From positions 4,166,886 to 4,230,885 of the forward strand of contig NC_019697.1 in NCBI RefSeq assembly GCF_000317145.1: a stretch of 64,000 bases of DNA. The letters run 5' to 3'. Made by a program: the position numbers and the translations under genes. This document shows positions 47,182 to 55,246 of this stretch, piece after piece (within the stretch, counting starts at the first letter, position 1; every line of letters starts with the position of its first letter). This DNA is from Chamaesiphon minutus PCC 6605 (GTDB lineage Bacteria; Cyanobacteriota; Cyanobacteriia; Cyanobacteriales; Chamaesiphonaceae). A model generated the notes under the pieces. The model saw only the letters and a list, made by a program, of their open reading frames with translations. It was not told the origin of the DNA and searched no databases.

Positions 47182-48195
47182 CTAATCCATACTCAGAGCC
47201 ACCTTCCGGGCGAGTTCGACCATCCGGTTGGCATAGCCCCACTCATTGTCATACCAAGCTAAGATTTTCACTTGAGTCTCATTGATTACCATCGTCGAGA
47301 GCGCATCGATAATCCCAGAGCGAGGGTCGTCTTTATAATCGATCGAGACTAAAGGGCGTTCCTCATAGCCTAAAATACCTTGGAGCGGTTCCTGTTCGGC
47401 AGCAGTTTTGAGTAGTTGATTGACTTCGGCGATAGTGGTCGATCGCATGACTTCAAATACACAATCTGTGAGCGAAGCGTTGAGTAAAGGCACACGCACC
47501 GCTAGACCATTGAGTTTGCCATTCAGTTCGGGATAAATTAAGCCGATCGCGGTTGCCGATCCGGTAGAGGTGGGAATCAAGGATAAACTGGTAGCTCTAG
47601 CCCGACGCAAATCTTTATGGGGCGCATCGACGATCGTTTGTGTATTGGTATTGTCATGGATAGTAGTAATTACTCCATGCTTAATCCCCAAACCTTCATG
47701 AATTACCTTGACGACTGGAGCCAAGCAATTAGTAGTACAAGAAGCGGCTGTTAGCAGATGATGTTTATCCGGCTCGTAAAGCCCATCATTGACTCCCATG
47801 ACGATATTCAGGGCTTCTTGCTTCACCGGAGCAGCTACAATTACCTTCCGGACACCACCCTTAAAATAAGGATCGAGAGTTGCGGGAGTTCTAAATTTAC
47901 CAGAGCATTCTAGTACTAGATCGACACCCAAATCTTGCCAAGGAACATCTCCAGGTTGAGCATGTTCGCTAAAAGTTAGGGGTTTAGCGTCAATCAAGAC
48001 TTTCCCGTTCTCAGCCTCTACGTCTGGTGCCCAACGTCCGTGGACAGAATCAAACTTGAGTAAGTGCGCAGCAGCTTCAGCTCCACCTTTGACCTCATTA
48101 ATATGCACGAATTCTATTTCTGGCCACTCCCACGCTGCCCGCAAATCTAGCCGTCCAATCCGTCCAAATCCATTGATACCTACCCGTACTGTCAT
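47182..48195 (-). CDS. ArsJ-associated glyceraldehyde-3-phosphate dehydrogenase
   Basis: 337 residues. NAD-binding [18 protein letters not shown]; catalytic Cys153 in [18 protein letters not shown]; active-site His in [26 protein letters not shown] at the end. The N-terminus [19 protein letters not shown] is typical of the ars-linked group rather than the glycolytic Gap1/Gap2. In the ars pathway it uses arsenate instead of phosphate to make unstable 1-arseno-3-phosphoglycerate, which ArsJ exports. It is the first gene of the leftward operon and diverges from arsR across an operator-bearing region. Confidence 0.93.
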   Translation of the reverse strand: MTVRVGINGFGRIGRLDLRAAWEWPEIEFVHINEVKGGAEAAAHLLKFDSVHGRWAPDVEAENGKVLIDAKPLTFSEHAQPGDVPWQDLGVDLVLECSGKFRTPATLDPYFKGGVRKVIVAAPVKQEALNIVMGVNDGLYEPDKHHLLTAASCTTNCLAPVVKVIHEGLGIKHGVITTIHDNTNTQTIVDAPHKDLRRARATSLSLIPTSTGSATAIGLIYPELNGKLNGLAVRVPLLNASLTDCVFEVMRSTTIAEVNQLLKTAAEQEPLQGILGYEERPLVSIDYKDDPRSGIIDALSTMVINETQVKILAWYDNEWGYANRMVELARKVALSMD

Positions 48196-48243
48196 TTAGT
48201 TTTCCTCTCTCGAAATTCTAATTTTTAAATACTTATATTCATA

Positions 48244-48301
48244 TCAATATATATTGACAATCATCGATATAATATCAACTCACATCGATTTATGTCAATA
48301 T
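48244..48301 (-). promoter_or_regulatory. Promoter of gapdh-arsJ-sphX with two ArsR-type operators
   Basis: On the minus strand -35 TTGACA (48298-48293) and -10 TATTAT (48274-48269) are 18 bp apart. Operator G1 (48282-48301) is ACATCGA-N6-TCAATAT over the -35; G2 (48251-48270) is ATATTGA-N6-TCGATAT at and just after the -10. A further 14-bp palindrome TCAATATATATTGA (48244-48257) overlaps G2. The same dyad is found before the aquaporin-PstS gene, so an ArsR site is inferred. ArsR itself starts 8 bp to the right, so the same sites can control it. Confidence 0.75.
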
Positions 48302-48308
48302 AGAAATT

Positions 48309-48641
48309 ATGAAATCTTTAAAAACGCCGCCAATTTTTTGTTGTCCACCTTTGTTAGCAGGTCGTCTAACCGAAACAGAAGCAGCTAGTGCCGCAGTTTT
48401 GTTTCGAGTATTAGGCGAACCAGCACGGCTTCAGTTGTTGAGTTTAATTGCTGCCCAGCCAAGTGGAGAGGTGTGTGCTTGCGAATTGGTAGAATCCCTC
48501 GGACTGTCGCAGCCCACAGTCAGCCATCACCTCAAAGTCATGTATGAAGCAGGTTTATTACAAAAAGAGCGGCGCGGCACCTGGATCTACTATCGAATCG
48601 TCCAATCACAATTAGTATCCTTGCGATCGGTACTGACTTAG
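48309..48641 (+). CDS. arsR: ArsR-family arsenic-responsive repressor
   Basis: 110 residues. Winged helix-turn-helix with VCACELVESLGLSQPTVSHHLKVMYEAGLLQKERRGTWIYYRI. Cys56 and Cys58 (GEVCACEL) form the As(III)-sensing pair of type-1 ArsR, and Cys11-Cys12 (IFCCPP) at the N-terminus could add a third ligand. It derepresses on arsenite or trivalent organoarsenicals. It diverges from the gapdh operon and converges with the aquaporin-PstS gene (stops 21 bp apart). Confidence 0.93.
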   Translation: MKSLKTPPIFCCPPLLAGRLTETEAASAAVLFRVLGEPARLQLLSLIAAQPSGEVCACELVESLGLSQPTVSHHLKVMYEAGLLQKERRGTWIYYRIVQSQLVSLRSVLT

Positions 48642-48662
48642 AGATCTGGGAAATTTGGAAGT

Positions 48663-49208
48663 TTATTTAACTTTATTGAGTTCCGCTTTTGCTTTAGCTA
48701 CTAAAGCATCATCTAGGGGTGGATAGCCCAGATCGTTGGCTGAAGCCTTCCCTGTCGTCAATGCCCACTCAACCGCTGCTTTTAATGCTGTTGTCTTGGT
48801 GGTATCTTTAGGCTGTGGGTATACTGTCTCTAGAATTAAGGATTGCAACCAGTTTCCGTCGCGCGGCATCGTCGCGCCAAGATTGCCCACTGCGCCTAGA
48901 GAGAGTCGCAAGAGCAGAGAAGCCGCGATCGCGCCTAGTACTTGTGCCAAAACACAGGGCAACACTAAATTACGCCGAAAAAAACCACTGCGCCAAAAAG
49001 CTAAAGTCACTGCTGGATTGAAATGTGCGCCGCTAATATGACCAAGGCTATAGATTAACGCCGTTACCACCGCGCCAAACACAATGCTGATGCCCAGATG
49101 GGTAACGGCACCATTGCTGAGTTTATCGACCATCACGGCTCCCGTGCCAGCAAATATCAACACGAAGGTGCCAATGAATTCTGCTAACAATTCACGAGAG
49201 TGCTGCAT
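48663..49208 (-). CDS. Aquaporin N-terminal half fused to PstS C-terminus
   Basis: 181 residues from ATG 49208. Residues 1-127 are a MIP/aquaporin: SRELLAEFIGTFVLIFAGTG, HISGAHFNPAVTLAFWRSGF with the first NPA at 64-66, AQVLGAIAASLLLRLS and NLGATMPRDGNWLQSLILE. Aquaporins then continue with three more spans and a second NPA; here the sequence switches to VYPQPKDTTKTTALKAAVEW, ALTTGKASANDLGYPPLDDALVAK, the last 55 residues or so of PstS. Normal aquaporins are 230-250 residues and PstS about 330. The junction is in frame and the gene starts below two ArsR-type operators. In ars loci AqpS-type aquaporins expel arsenite; the half-pore here cannot form a normal channel. Likely origin: a deletion between adjacent aqpS and pstS genes. 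Confidence 0.85.
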   Translation of the reverse strand: MQHSRELLAEFIGTFVLIFAGTGAVMVDKLSNGAVTHLGISIVFGAVVTALIYSLGHISGAHFNPAVTLAFWRSGFFRRNLVLPCVLAQVLGAIAASLLLRLSLGAVGNLGATMPRDGNWLQSLILETVYPQPKDTTKTTALKAAVEWALTTGKASANDLGYPPLDDALVAKAKAELNKVK

Positions 49209-49212
49209 AGGT

Positions 49213-49279
49213 ATATCGACGTATATCGATATTGACGGACAACGGTATTTTATCAACCTATATCGATTTGTGTCAATAT
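49213..49279 (-). promoter_or_regulatory. Promoter of the aquaporin-PstS gene with two ArsR-type operators
   Basis: On the minus strand -35 TTGACA (49276-49271) and -10 TAAAAT (49252-49247) are 18 bp apart. Operator A1 (49260-49279, ATATCGA-N6-TCAATAT) covers the -35; A2 (49213-49232, a perfect ATATCGA-N6-TCGATAT) lies between the start site and the ATG at 49208. This copies the arrangement in front of gapdh, showing that the fused gene sits in the ArsR regulon. Confidence 0.75.
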
Positions 49280-49308
49280 AGATTTTATCAGAGGGGGTCG
49301 CTCGCCAT

Positions 49309-51438
49309 CTAAGTTTGCACAGTAAATTGGTCGGGGTGTATTCCCCAATTTATCCACACGATCGCATCTTGTGCGCTAGTCATTTGCGGGGGTACACGCA
49401 GAATATGAATACTGCCTGTAGAGGGACAAGTCATTTTAAGTAATAGCATTGGCTCCGATACAGTTTGGCGTAAAGTTCGATCGTAGAATCTTTCTATATC
49501 ACCAATCTTTAGTAATGTATATTCCCGCCATCGATCGATTTCGATTGCACCTAATTCCTGACAAATTTTCTCGTAACCTACCTGCTGAATCAGTACGCGC
49601 TTGATTTCCGCATTATTTTCCTCTAAGAGCCATTCAGGTTTCCAATCACTAACTTTTGTCCAGTAGCGACGGGGGAGAAAGACCCGTAACCAATGTACAG
49701 TTAGATTTGGTATAGTTTGGAGCACAGACAAGTCGGTTAGATCGGTTAATGGATTTTTTGTTAGATTAAGTGTCTTTAAGTTAGTAATATTTCCGATATT
49801 CTTCGGGATATCAGTTAGCAAATTATTTGTACAATCTAGACTATTTAAATTCACTAAATTTCCAATACTCTCCGGTAAACATCTAAGTCTGTTATTCCGA
49901 ATTTTCAGACTTTGTAGATTGGCTGCTAAATTTCCAATACTCTCAGGCAAGCATCTAAGTCTATTATTCCAAATCTTGAGCTTTTTCAAATTCGTGAGAT
50001 TACCCATACCTTCGGGTAGAAGCTTAATGTAATTTCTTTGCAAGTATAAATGAGATATACTTTGTAGATTGCTGATAGTTTCCGGCAAACAAGTTAATCT
50101 ATTTTTATACAGATCTAGCTTTTCAATATTATGTAGATTACCAATTGTATCTGGTAACTCACTAATTTGATTGCGCCCTAAATCTAGTATGGATAAACTT
50201 GTAAGATTGCCAATACTATCTGGTAATTTTTCAAGGTTGTTTTTCCACAAGTACAACTCTTTTAACTTTTTTAAATTGCCAATATCATCTGGCAATCTAT
50301 TAATGTTATTGCCATTAAGATTTAGTTTTCTCAGATTGACAAGATTGCCAAAGTTTTTAGTTAAGTCTACGATCTTATTATTGATTAATTGCAGACAACT
50401 TAATTTAGTTAATTTTCCAATATTCTCTGGTAATGAGGTCAAGCAATTGTTGCCTAAATGCAATTCATTTAACATTTTTAAATTACCAATACCATCAAAT
50501 AATATGTCGACTTTATTGTTCGATAGATTCAGATAGTTTAGATTTATTAGCTTGCCAATGCTCTCGCTTCTATTTCTTAATAACTTATTACTGTATAGGT
50601 TAAGATATGTTAGATTAACAAGATGTTCGATACTTATTGGTAAAATCGCAATGTTATTGCATTTTAAATTTAACCAAACTAAATTTTTCAATAGTCCGAT
50701 ACTTTCTGGTAAACTATTAAGTCGATTATGACTTAAATCTAAATGAGTTAATTTACTTAAGTTACCTATGCTTTCTGGTATCGTAACTATCGAACTAGAA
50801 TTTATATATAAATGGGTTAAATTACTCTGTGCTCCAAGTTGTTCGATCGTTTTAAAGATCGAACTCTGACCGCTCCCCCATAATTGGATATGAGTTAAGT
50901 TTTTTAAGCTGCCAATTGCAGTTGGGATTTGTTGAAGTTGACTGCACCAGGATAAATTCAGATGTTTTAGTCGATCTAAATTACCAATACTTTCTGGTAA
51001 AGTTGTGATGACACCAGCCGAGAGATTTAAATAGGTTAATTTACTTAGATTTCCGATACTATCTGGCAACTCAGCTAATTTGGTAGCATGACTTAGATTT
51101 AAATGAGTTAAATTAGATAGATCGCCAATACTGGTCGGTAATATTTCGATTAGATTCCAAGTAAGATCTAGCTCCTTTAGATTGGATAAATTACCAATAC
51201 TTTCTGGCAACCTAGCAATTTTAGTATTTCTTACATAAAGTCGAGTCAACTTAGATAGATTGCCAATACTCTCCGGCAAACTAGTAAGCGAAAACCATGT
51301 GATGTGTAGCTCGGTTAGATCTGTAAGATCGCCAATAGTGTCTGGTAAAAATGTGAGCTGATTAACACCTAGCCGTAAAATAGACCAGCGTTCACGCTTA
51401 GCGGTGGCAATGATATCTTCTAGTTCGGATAATTGCAT
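49309..51438 (-). CDS. Leucine-rich-repeat protein with C-terminal DUF6745-like domain
   Basis: 709 residues from ATG 51438 (MQLSELEDIIATAKRERWSI). About 24 LRRs of roughly 23 residues follow, each with a LPESIGNLSNL-type consensus. Residues of about 545-590 contain a near-exact tandem copy (NNRLRCLPESIGNL twice), pointing to recent repeat growth. A C-terminal domain of about 120 residues (RVLIQQVGYEKICQELGAIE, IDRWREYTLLKIGDIERFYD, LLLKMTCPSTGSIHILRVPP and DAIVWINWGIHPDQF) recurs at the end of other cyanobacterial LRR proteins and resembles DUF6745. No signal peptide or membrane span, so it is probably cytosolic, binding a partner protein. Base composition is lower in GC than in neighbours, because of Asn/Lys/Ile codons. 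The longer frame to 51492 is not needed. Confidence 0.8.
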   Translation of the reverse strand: MQLSELEDIIATAKRERWSILRLGVNQLTFLPDTIGDLTDLTELHITWFSLTSLPESIGNLSKLTRLYVRNTKIARLPESIGNLSNLKELDLTWNLIEILPTSIGDLSNLTHLNLSHATKLAELPDSIGNLSKLTYLNLSAGVITTLPESIGNLDRLKHLNLSWCSQLQQIPTAIGSLKNLTHIQLWGSGQSSIFKTIEQLGAQSNLTHLYINSSSIVTIPESIGNLSKLTHLDLSHNRLNSLPESIGLLKNLVWLNLKCNNIAILPISIEHLVNLTYLNLYSNKLLRNRSESIGKLINLNYLNLSNNKVDILFDGIGNLKMLNELHLGNNCLTSLPENIGKLTKLSCLQLINNKIVDLTKNFGNLVNLRKLNLNGNNINRLPDDIGNLKKLKELYLWKNNLEKLPDSIGNLTSLSILDLGRNQISELPDTIGNLHNIEKLDLYKNRLTCLPETISNLQSISHLYLQRNYIKLLPEGMGNLTNLKKLKIWNNRLRCLPESIGNLAANLQSLKIRNNRLRCLPESIGNLVNLNSLDCTNNLLTDIPKNIGNITNLKTLNLTKNPLTDLTDLSVLQTIPNLTVHWLRVFLPRRYWTKVSDWKPEWLLEENNAEIKRVLIQQVGYEKICQELGAIEIDRWREYTLLKIGDIERFYDRTLRQTVSEPMLLLKMTCPSTGSIHILRVPPQMTSAQDAIVWINWGIHPDQFTVQT

Positions 51439-51498
51439 AACGAATTTATGGAGCAGCGATCGATGATGAGCCAATATGGTTCGGTTAAGCAAAGATAT

Positions 51499-51595
51499 TA
51501 GTCCGCGTAGGCGGACTTTGCATCACTAGCGGTGGTTTGCGTCGCGCGCTCGTCGGGTCTCCCGACGGTTTAGCGCGAAAAGACACAACCGCTGA
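51499..51595. repeat. Composite hairpin repeat between the LRR gene and gatA
   Basis: 51499-51530 is a 32-mer identical to 15862-15893 (hairpin AGTCCGCGTAGGCGGACT plus TTGCATCACTAGC). It is continued by GGTGGTTTGCGTCGCGCGCT, then CGTCGGGTCTCCCGACGG, then TTTAGCGCGAAAAGACAC. Only the first 32 bp are shared with the other copy. The remainder of the 306-bp gap holds one more hairpin (51701-51721). Confidence 0.8.
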
Positions 51596-51700
51596 CTAAC
51601 TGCATACCTAGTTAGATTTATTTATCCCTGTTAGCCTCCTAGACTGCCTACACTAAGAGAATCTTCATAAAAGATTGACTCAGTGCAGGTACAAGAAACC

Positions 51701-51721
51701 CAGACATCATTCTGATGTCTG
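51701..51721 (-). terminator. Hairpin downstream of gatA
   Basis: CAGACATCA-TTC-TGATGTCTG is a perfect 9-bp stem 24 bp below the gatA stop; read on the minus strand it is followed by GGTTTCTTG, a weak T-rich tail. Confidence 0.55.
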
Positions 51722-51744
51722 AATTTGGTAATGTTGAAATGACT

Positions 51745-53193
51745 CTATAAACTAGGAGATCGCTTATACCATTCATTTGTCTGCTCGTAAACGTGAGCGA
51801 CTTGCAGCAAGAGATCCTCGCGTAATACATTACTGAGCAACTGCAAACCGATCGGCATTCCCTTATCGTCGAAACCACAGGGGATACTAATTCCAGGCAA
51901 TCCAGCGAGATTGACGGGGATAGTCATCAAGTCAGAGAGATACATGCTCAAGGGGTCGGCAGTTTTTTCGCCAGCTTTAAAAGCCGTCGTCGGGGCGGTA
52001 GGGGTAATTAAAATATCTACCTCACTAAAGGCTACTTCAAAGTCCTCTTTAATTAGCGTTCGTACCTTTTGAGCTTTGAGGTAGTAGGCATCGTAATAAC
52101 CAGCCGAAAGCGCGTAGGTACCCAGCATAATCCGTCGTTTGACTTCGGCACCAAATCCAGCAGCCCTAGTTTGTGTATACATGGACATCAGATTGTCAGC
52201 TTCGGCTCTAAATCCATATTTGACGCCATCATAGCGAGCTAGGTTTGCCGAGGCTTCGGAAGGAGCGATCACATAATAGGTGGGTAAACCGTAGCGGAAA
52301 CGCGGACAGGAAATTTCTCGAACTTCGGCACCCAAAGCGCGAAAATGCTCGATCGCTTGATGGACGGATTCGGCAACTTGCGGATCTAAACCTTCGCCAA
52401 AAGTTTCGGTAATGACGCCGATTTTAAGACCCTTTGGTAAGTCTGGGGTCAATAGTTGGGAATACTTGGGAATCTCAATCTTTAGGCTGGTGGAATCTTT
52501 AGGATCGTAACCCGCGATCGCTTCCAATAGTATGGCTGCATCTTCTACCGTCCGCGCAAATGGCCCAATTTGATCGAGCGAGGAGGCATAAGCCACCAGT
52601 CCGAATCTCGATACCAATCCATAGGTCGGTTTTAGACCCACCACGCCACAAAAAGCCGCAGGTTGACGAATCGAACCGCCAGTATCGGAACCGAGCGATA
52701 CAACGCATTCTGAACCCGATACAGCCGCAGCCGAACCACCTGAAGATCCGCCCGGTACGCGTTCTAGATCCCAAGGATTGGCGGTGACTTGGTAGGCAGA
52801 GTTTTCGGTAGAACTACCCATCGCAAATTCATCGAGGTTAGTTTTGCCCAAGGATACCGCGCCTAAATCTTGCAGCTTTTGGGTGACAGTAGACTCATAA
52901 GGCGGTATGAAGCCAGCGAGAATTTTGGAACCGCAGGTAGTCACGATGCCTTGGGTACACATGTTATCCTTGAGTGCGATCGGAATACCCGCTAGGAGGG
53001 GAATTTGTTCACCTGCGGCAATTTTGGCGTCTACCGATCGTGCCTGTGCCAGAGCTTGTGTCGGTGTGGTACATAAGAAACTCCGCAGTTTAGGTTCGAG
53101 TTGCTCGACTCGCGCGATCGCTTCGGTGGCGATTTCTACTGCCGATCGTTCTTTGGTAACAAGCTGGTGGTGCAACTCACGAATAGATGCCAT
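51745..53193 (-). CDS. gatA: Aspartyl/glutamyl-tRNA amidotransferase subunit A
   Basis: 482 residues. Amidase-signature triad: Lys75 ([11 protein letters not shown]), cis-Ser150 ([13 protein letters not shown]) and Ser174 ([16 protein letters not shown]). [20 protein letters not shown] and [20 protein letters not shown] complete the fold. GatA releases ammonia from glutamine for GatB, which converts Glu-tRNA(Gln) to Gln-tRNA(Gln). The tRNA-Glu gene at 60184 supplies its pathway. Flanked by TTTAGGC repeats on the upstream side. Confidence 0.95.
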   Translation of the reverse strand: MASIRELHHQLVTKERSAVEIATEAIARVEQLEPKLRSFLCTTPTQALAQARSVDAKIAAGEQIPLLAGIPIALKDNMCTQGIVTTCGSKILAGFIPPYESTVTQKLQDLGAVSLGKTNLDEFAMGSSTENSAYQVTANPWDLERVPGGSSGGSAAAVSGSECVVSLGSDTGGSIRQPAAFCGVVGLKPTYGLVSRFGLVAYASSLDQIGPFARTVEDAAILLEAIAGYDPKDSTSLKIEIPKYSQLLTPDLPKGLKIGVITETFGEGLDPQVAESVHQAIEHFRALGAEVREISCPRFRYGLPTYYVIAPSEASANLARYDGVKYGFRAEADNLMSMYTQTRAAGFGAEVKRRIMLGTYALSAGYYDAYYLKAQKVRTLIKEDFEVAFSEVDILITPTAPTTAFKAGEKTADPLSMYLSDLMTIPVNLAGLPGISIPCGFDDKGMPIGLQLLSNVLREDLLLQVAHVYEQTNEWYKRSPSL

Positions 53194-53205
53194 GTGGATT
53201 AGGTG

Positions 53206-53317
53206 TTAGGAGTTAGGTGTTAGGCTTTAGGGCGTTAGAGAAGACGCAAGCGTTATTTAGACTAACATCTAAAGACTAACATTTATAGCCTAAAGCCTAA
53301 AGCCTAAAACCTAAAGC
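53206..53317. repeat. TTTAGGC / GCCTAAA array between gatA and the phosphoesterase
   Basis: Starts with TTAGGTGTTAGG-type degenerate units in one orientation, continues through a short GACGCAAGCG segment and ends in GCCTAAAGCCTAAAGCC-type units in the other orientation, so the two halves can pair as a hairpin. Confidence 0.85.
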
Positions 53318-54163
53318 CTAGCTTGCAACTAGACTAAATACCGAAATTTCTGGACGACAGTTAAATCGGGAATAGACTTTGATCGTGCCGATGCCGCGAT
53401 TGGTGTACTGAGTCATGTCGCCAACTTGATATCGTCCTATGGGATATTTACGAGCGAGATCTGGCACGTAGCCATCATAGAAGGGCAAGCGAATTTGTCC
53501 GCCGTGGGAGTGTCCCGATAGCTGGAGTCCAAATCGTCTAGTTGCAGCAACTTCATCGGCAAAATCTGGCTCGTGAGCGAGCATAATTGCCGCTCCAGTA
53601 GCGGGTAATTGCTTCAAGACTCGATCGAGATCGTCTTGTTTGAAGAAGACATCACCTACCCCAGCGATGTGTAATGTAGCTTGCTGGCGATGTATGGTAT
53701 GGATAGTATTTTCGAGCAAGGTAACCCCAGCTTTGGCGATCGCCTGACGAACTGGTTTCGCGTCGTTAAATACGTCATGATTGCCCAGTACCGACAGCGT
53801 AATATCGCGCGGGCGCAACTTGGTGAGCGTGTCTAATAAATCCACATGCTGTCTGGGCAAACGGCTGACGAGATCGCCTGTAATTACTACCAAATCTGGA
53901 TTTTGCTCGTTGACAAGCGTGACTACTTTTTCTAGCTGGGCGCGATCGATCCCATCGCCAGCATGGAGATCGCTGATTTGGACGATCCGATAACCATTAA
54001 AGGCACGATCTAATTGAGGTAACTCGATCTGAGTTTCGGTGATTTCCAGCCAATTGGGTTCGATTTTGTGGGCATAAACACTGACAGAAAATACCAGCAT
54101 ACAGCCCACCAACAGAACTTTAATGGCTCTAACTACTAGAAACTTAAATTTAAATTTAGGCAC
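53318..54163 (-). CDS. Membrane-anchored metallophosphoesterase (YaeI-like)
   Basis: 281 residues. N-terminal span (AIKVLLVGCMLVFSVSVYAH) is followed by a calcineurin-type domain: RIVQISDLHAGDGIDRA, VVITGDLVSRL, LGNHDVF, MLAHEPDF and LQLSGHSHGGQIRLP. All metal ligands are present (DLH, GD, GNHD, GHSHGGQ). YaeI-type proteins hydrolyse phosphodiesters at the membrane; the natural substrate is unknown. TTTAGGC arrays flank it on both sides, and the gene reads in the same direction as gatA and murE. Confidence 0.88.
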   Translation of the reverse strand: MPKFKFKFLVVRAIKVLLVGCMLVFSVSVYAHKIEPNWLEITETQIELPQLDRAFNGYRIVQISDLHAGDGIDRAQLEKVVTLVNEQNPDLVVITGDLVSRLPRQHVDLLDTLTKLRPRDITLSVLGNHDVFNDAKPVRQAIAKAGVTLLENTIHTIHRQQATLHIAGVGDVFFKQDDLDRVLKQLPATGAAIMLAHEPDFADEVAATRRFGLQLSGHSHGGQIRLPFYDGYVPDLARKYPIGRYQVGDMTQYTNRGIGTIKVYSRFNCRPEISVFSLVAS

Positions 54164-54173
54164 GAGGGAATGA

Positions 54174-54232
54174 GGTTTTAGGCTTTAGGTTTTAGGCTTT
54201 AGGCTTTAGGTTTTAGGTTTTAGGTTTTAGGT
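54174..54232. repeat. TTTAGGC array
   Basis: About eight direct copies of TTTTAGG/CTTTAGG units between the phosphoesterase and the histidine kinase. The next 68 bp up to the kinase stop end in a CCCATTACCCATTACCC run. Confidence 0.9.
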
Positions 54233-54300
54233 AGAGAGCTGGGTTCTGGAAGATGGGGGTAATTGTTCTTGATTCCCATTACCCATTACCCATTACCCGT

Positions 54301-55020
54301 CTAACCGCCAGTCGGTAATAGTACGCGAAACTTAGAGCCAACGCCGACTTGACTGATAACGGAGATCGAGCCGCCGCAGCGGAGGAGGATGTTTTGGACG
54401 ATCGTTAAGCCTAAACCCGCACCATTGTTATGCTCGTCTGGTAAATGGCGAACGCGGTAAAAGCGATCGAAAATTTTAGGAATTTCGGCTGGGGCGATGC
54501 CGATGCCAGTATCGCGAAATTCTAATTGCACGTACTCACCTTGCACGGAAGCTTGGACGAAAACTTGACCGCCATCGGCGGTATATTTGATGCCATTGTG
54601 CAATAAATCGATCGCAATTTGCCGTACCCATGTTTCCACACACAAAATTGGCGGTAGATTGCTGGGGATAGTATAGCCCAGCCTGACGCCTTTTTCGGCG
54701 GCTAAAGGTTGATAGGTACTAACGACTCCAGGCACGATCTGGGCGAGCTGAAGCGGCACGACTCCAGCTCGATCTGGCGATCGATCGAGTGCCAGCAGTC
54801 GGGTTGCCCCGTTAATTAATGAGTTTTGGCGATCGCACTCACCACGAATTAAGCCTAAATACCTCTGCCGTTGTGGTTGCTTGAGAACTGGCGATTCCAG
54901 CAGTTTGAGGGCTGTTTTGATATTGGTTAAGGGCGTACACAATTCTTGCATCAGATGGGCGATCAGCTCATCTTTCAAGTCACCTAAGCTGAGTTCTGGA
55001 GGGGGGGGGTTTTCCATCAA
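54301..55020 (-). CDS. Histidine kinase-like protein lacking the phospho-acceptor histidine
   Basis: 239 residues, cytosolic. LGDLKDELIAHLMQELCTPLTNIKTALKLL is an H-box region, but the invariant His of xHExxTPL is Gln25 (codon CAA): LMQELCTPL. ECDRQNSLINGATRLLALDR matches the dimerisation helix of the kinase at 33315-34586 (ECDREVDLI). The ATPase part is intact: NGIKYT (N box), DTGIGIAP (G1), FDRFYR (F) and GAGLGLTIVQ (G2). A nearby His22 could not take its place in register. It may act as a phosphatase, a sensor without kinase output, or a decoy, or have lost activity. Longest credible start is 55020; TTTAGGC arrays flank both ends. Confidence 0.8.
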   Translation of the reverse strand: MMENPPPPELSLGDLKDELIAHLMQELCTPLTNIKTALKLLESPVLKQPQRQRYLGLIRGECDRQNSLINGATRLLALDRSPDRAGVVPLQLAQIVPGVVSTYQPLAAEKGVRLGYTIPSNLPPILCVETWVRQIAIDLLHNGIKYTADGGQVFVQASVQGEYVQLEFRDTGIGIAPAEIPKIFDRFYRVRHLPDEHNNGAGLGLTIVQNILLRCGGSISVISQVGVGSKFRVLLPTGG

Positions 55021-55061
55021 CGGGGGACTGGGGGACGGGGGGACGGGGGGATGGGGAGAGG

Positions 55062-55245
55062 GGGAAACAGGCTTTAGGCTTTAGGCTTTAGGTCTTAGGT
55101 ATGAGGGAAGAGGCTTTAGGGATTAGGCAATGTCGATAGTGCATTAGATAGACGCAAGCGTCTCAAAACCTAGAGCCTAAAGCCTAAAGCCTAAAACCTA
55201 AAGCCTAAAACCTAAAGCCTAAAGCCTAAAGCCTAAAGCCTAAAT
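55062..55245. repeat. Long TTTAGGC / GCCTAAA inverted array between the kinase and murE
   Basis: 55066-55090 and following carry direct TTTAGGC units (GGCTTTAGGCTTTAGGCTTT), while 55172-55243 carry about ten GCCTAAA units in the other orientation (AGCCTAAAGCCTAAAACC). The central part (55110-55170) holds GACGCAAGCGTC, itself a palindrome. The ends can pair over tens of bp. Confidence 0.9.
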
Positions 55246-55246
55246 C

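Noticed and set aside
51648-51878. 76-residue leftward ORF overlapping the gatA 3' end
   Set aside because: It overlaps gatA codons in another frame and crosses its hairpin; a shadow of gatA.
53206-55245. Regularly spaced repeats as a CRISPR array
   Set aside because: The units are 7 bp, directly adjacent, occur in both orientations and have no unique spacers; no cas gene is present.
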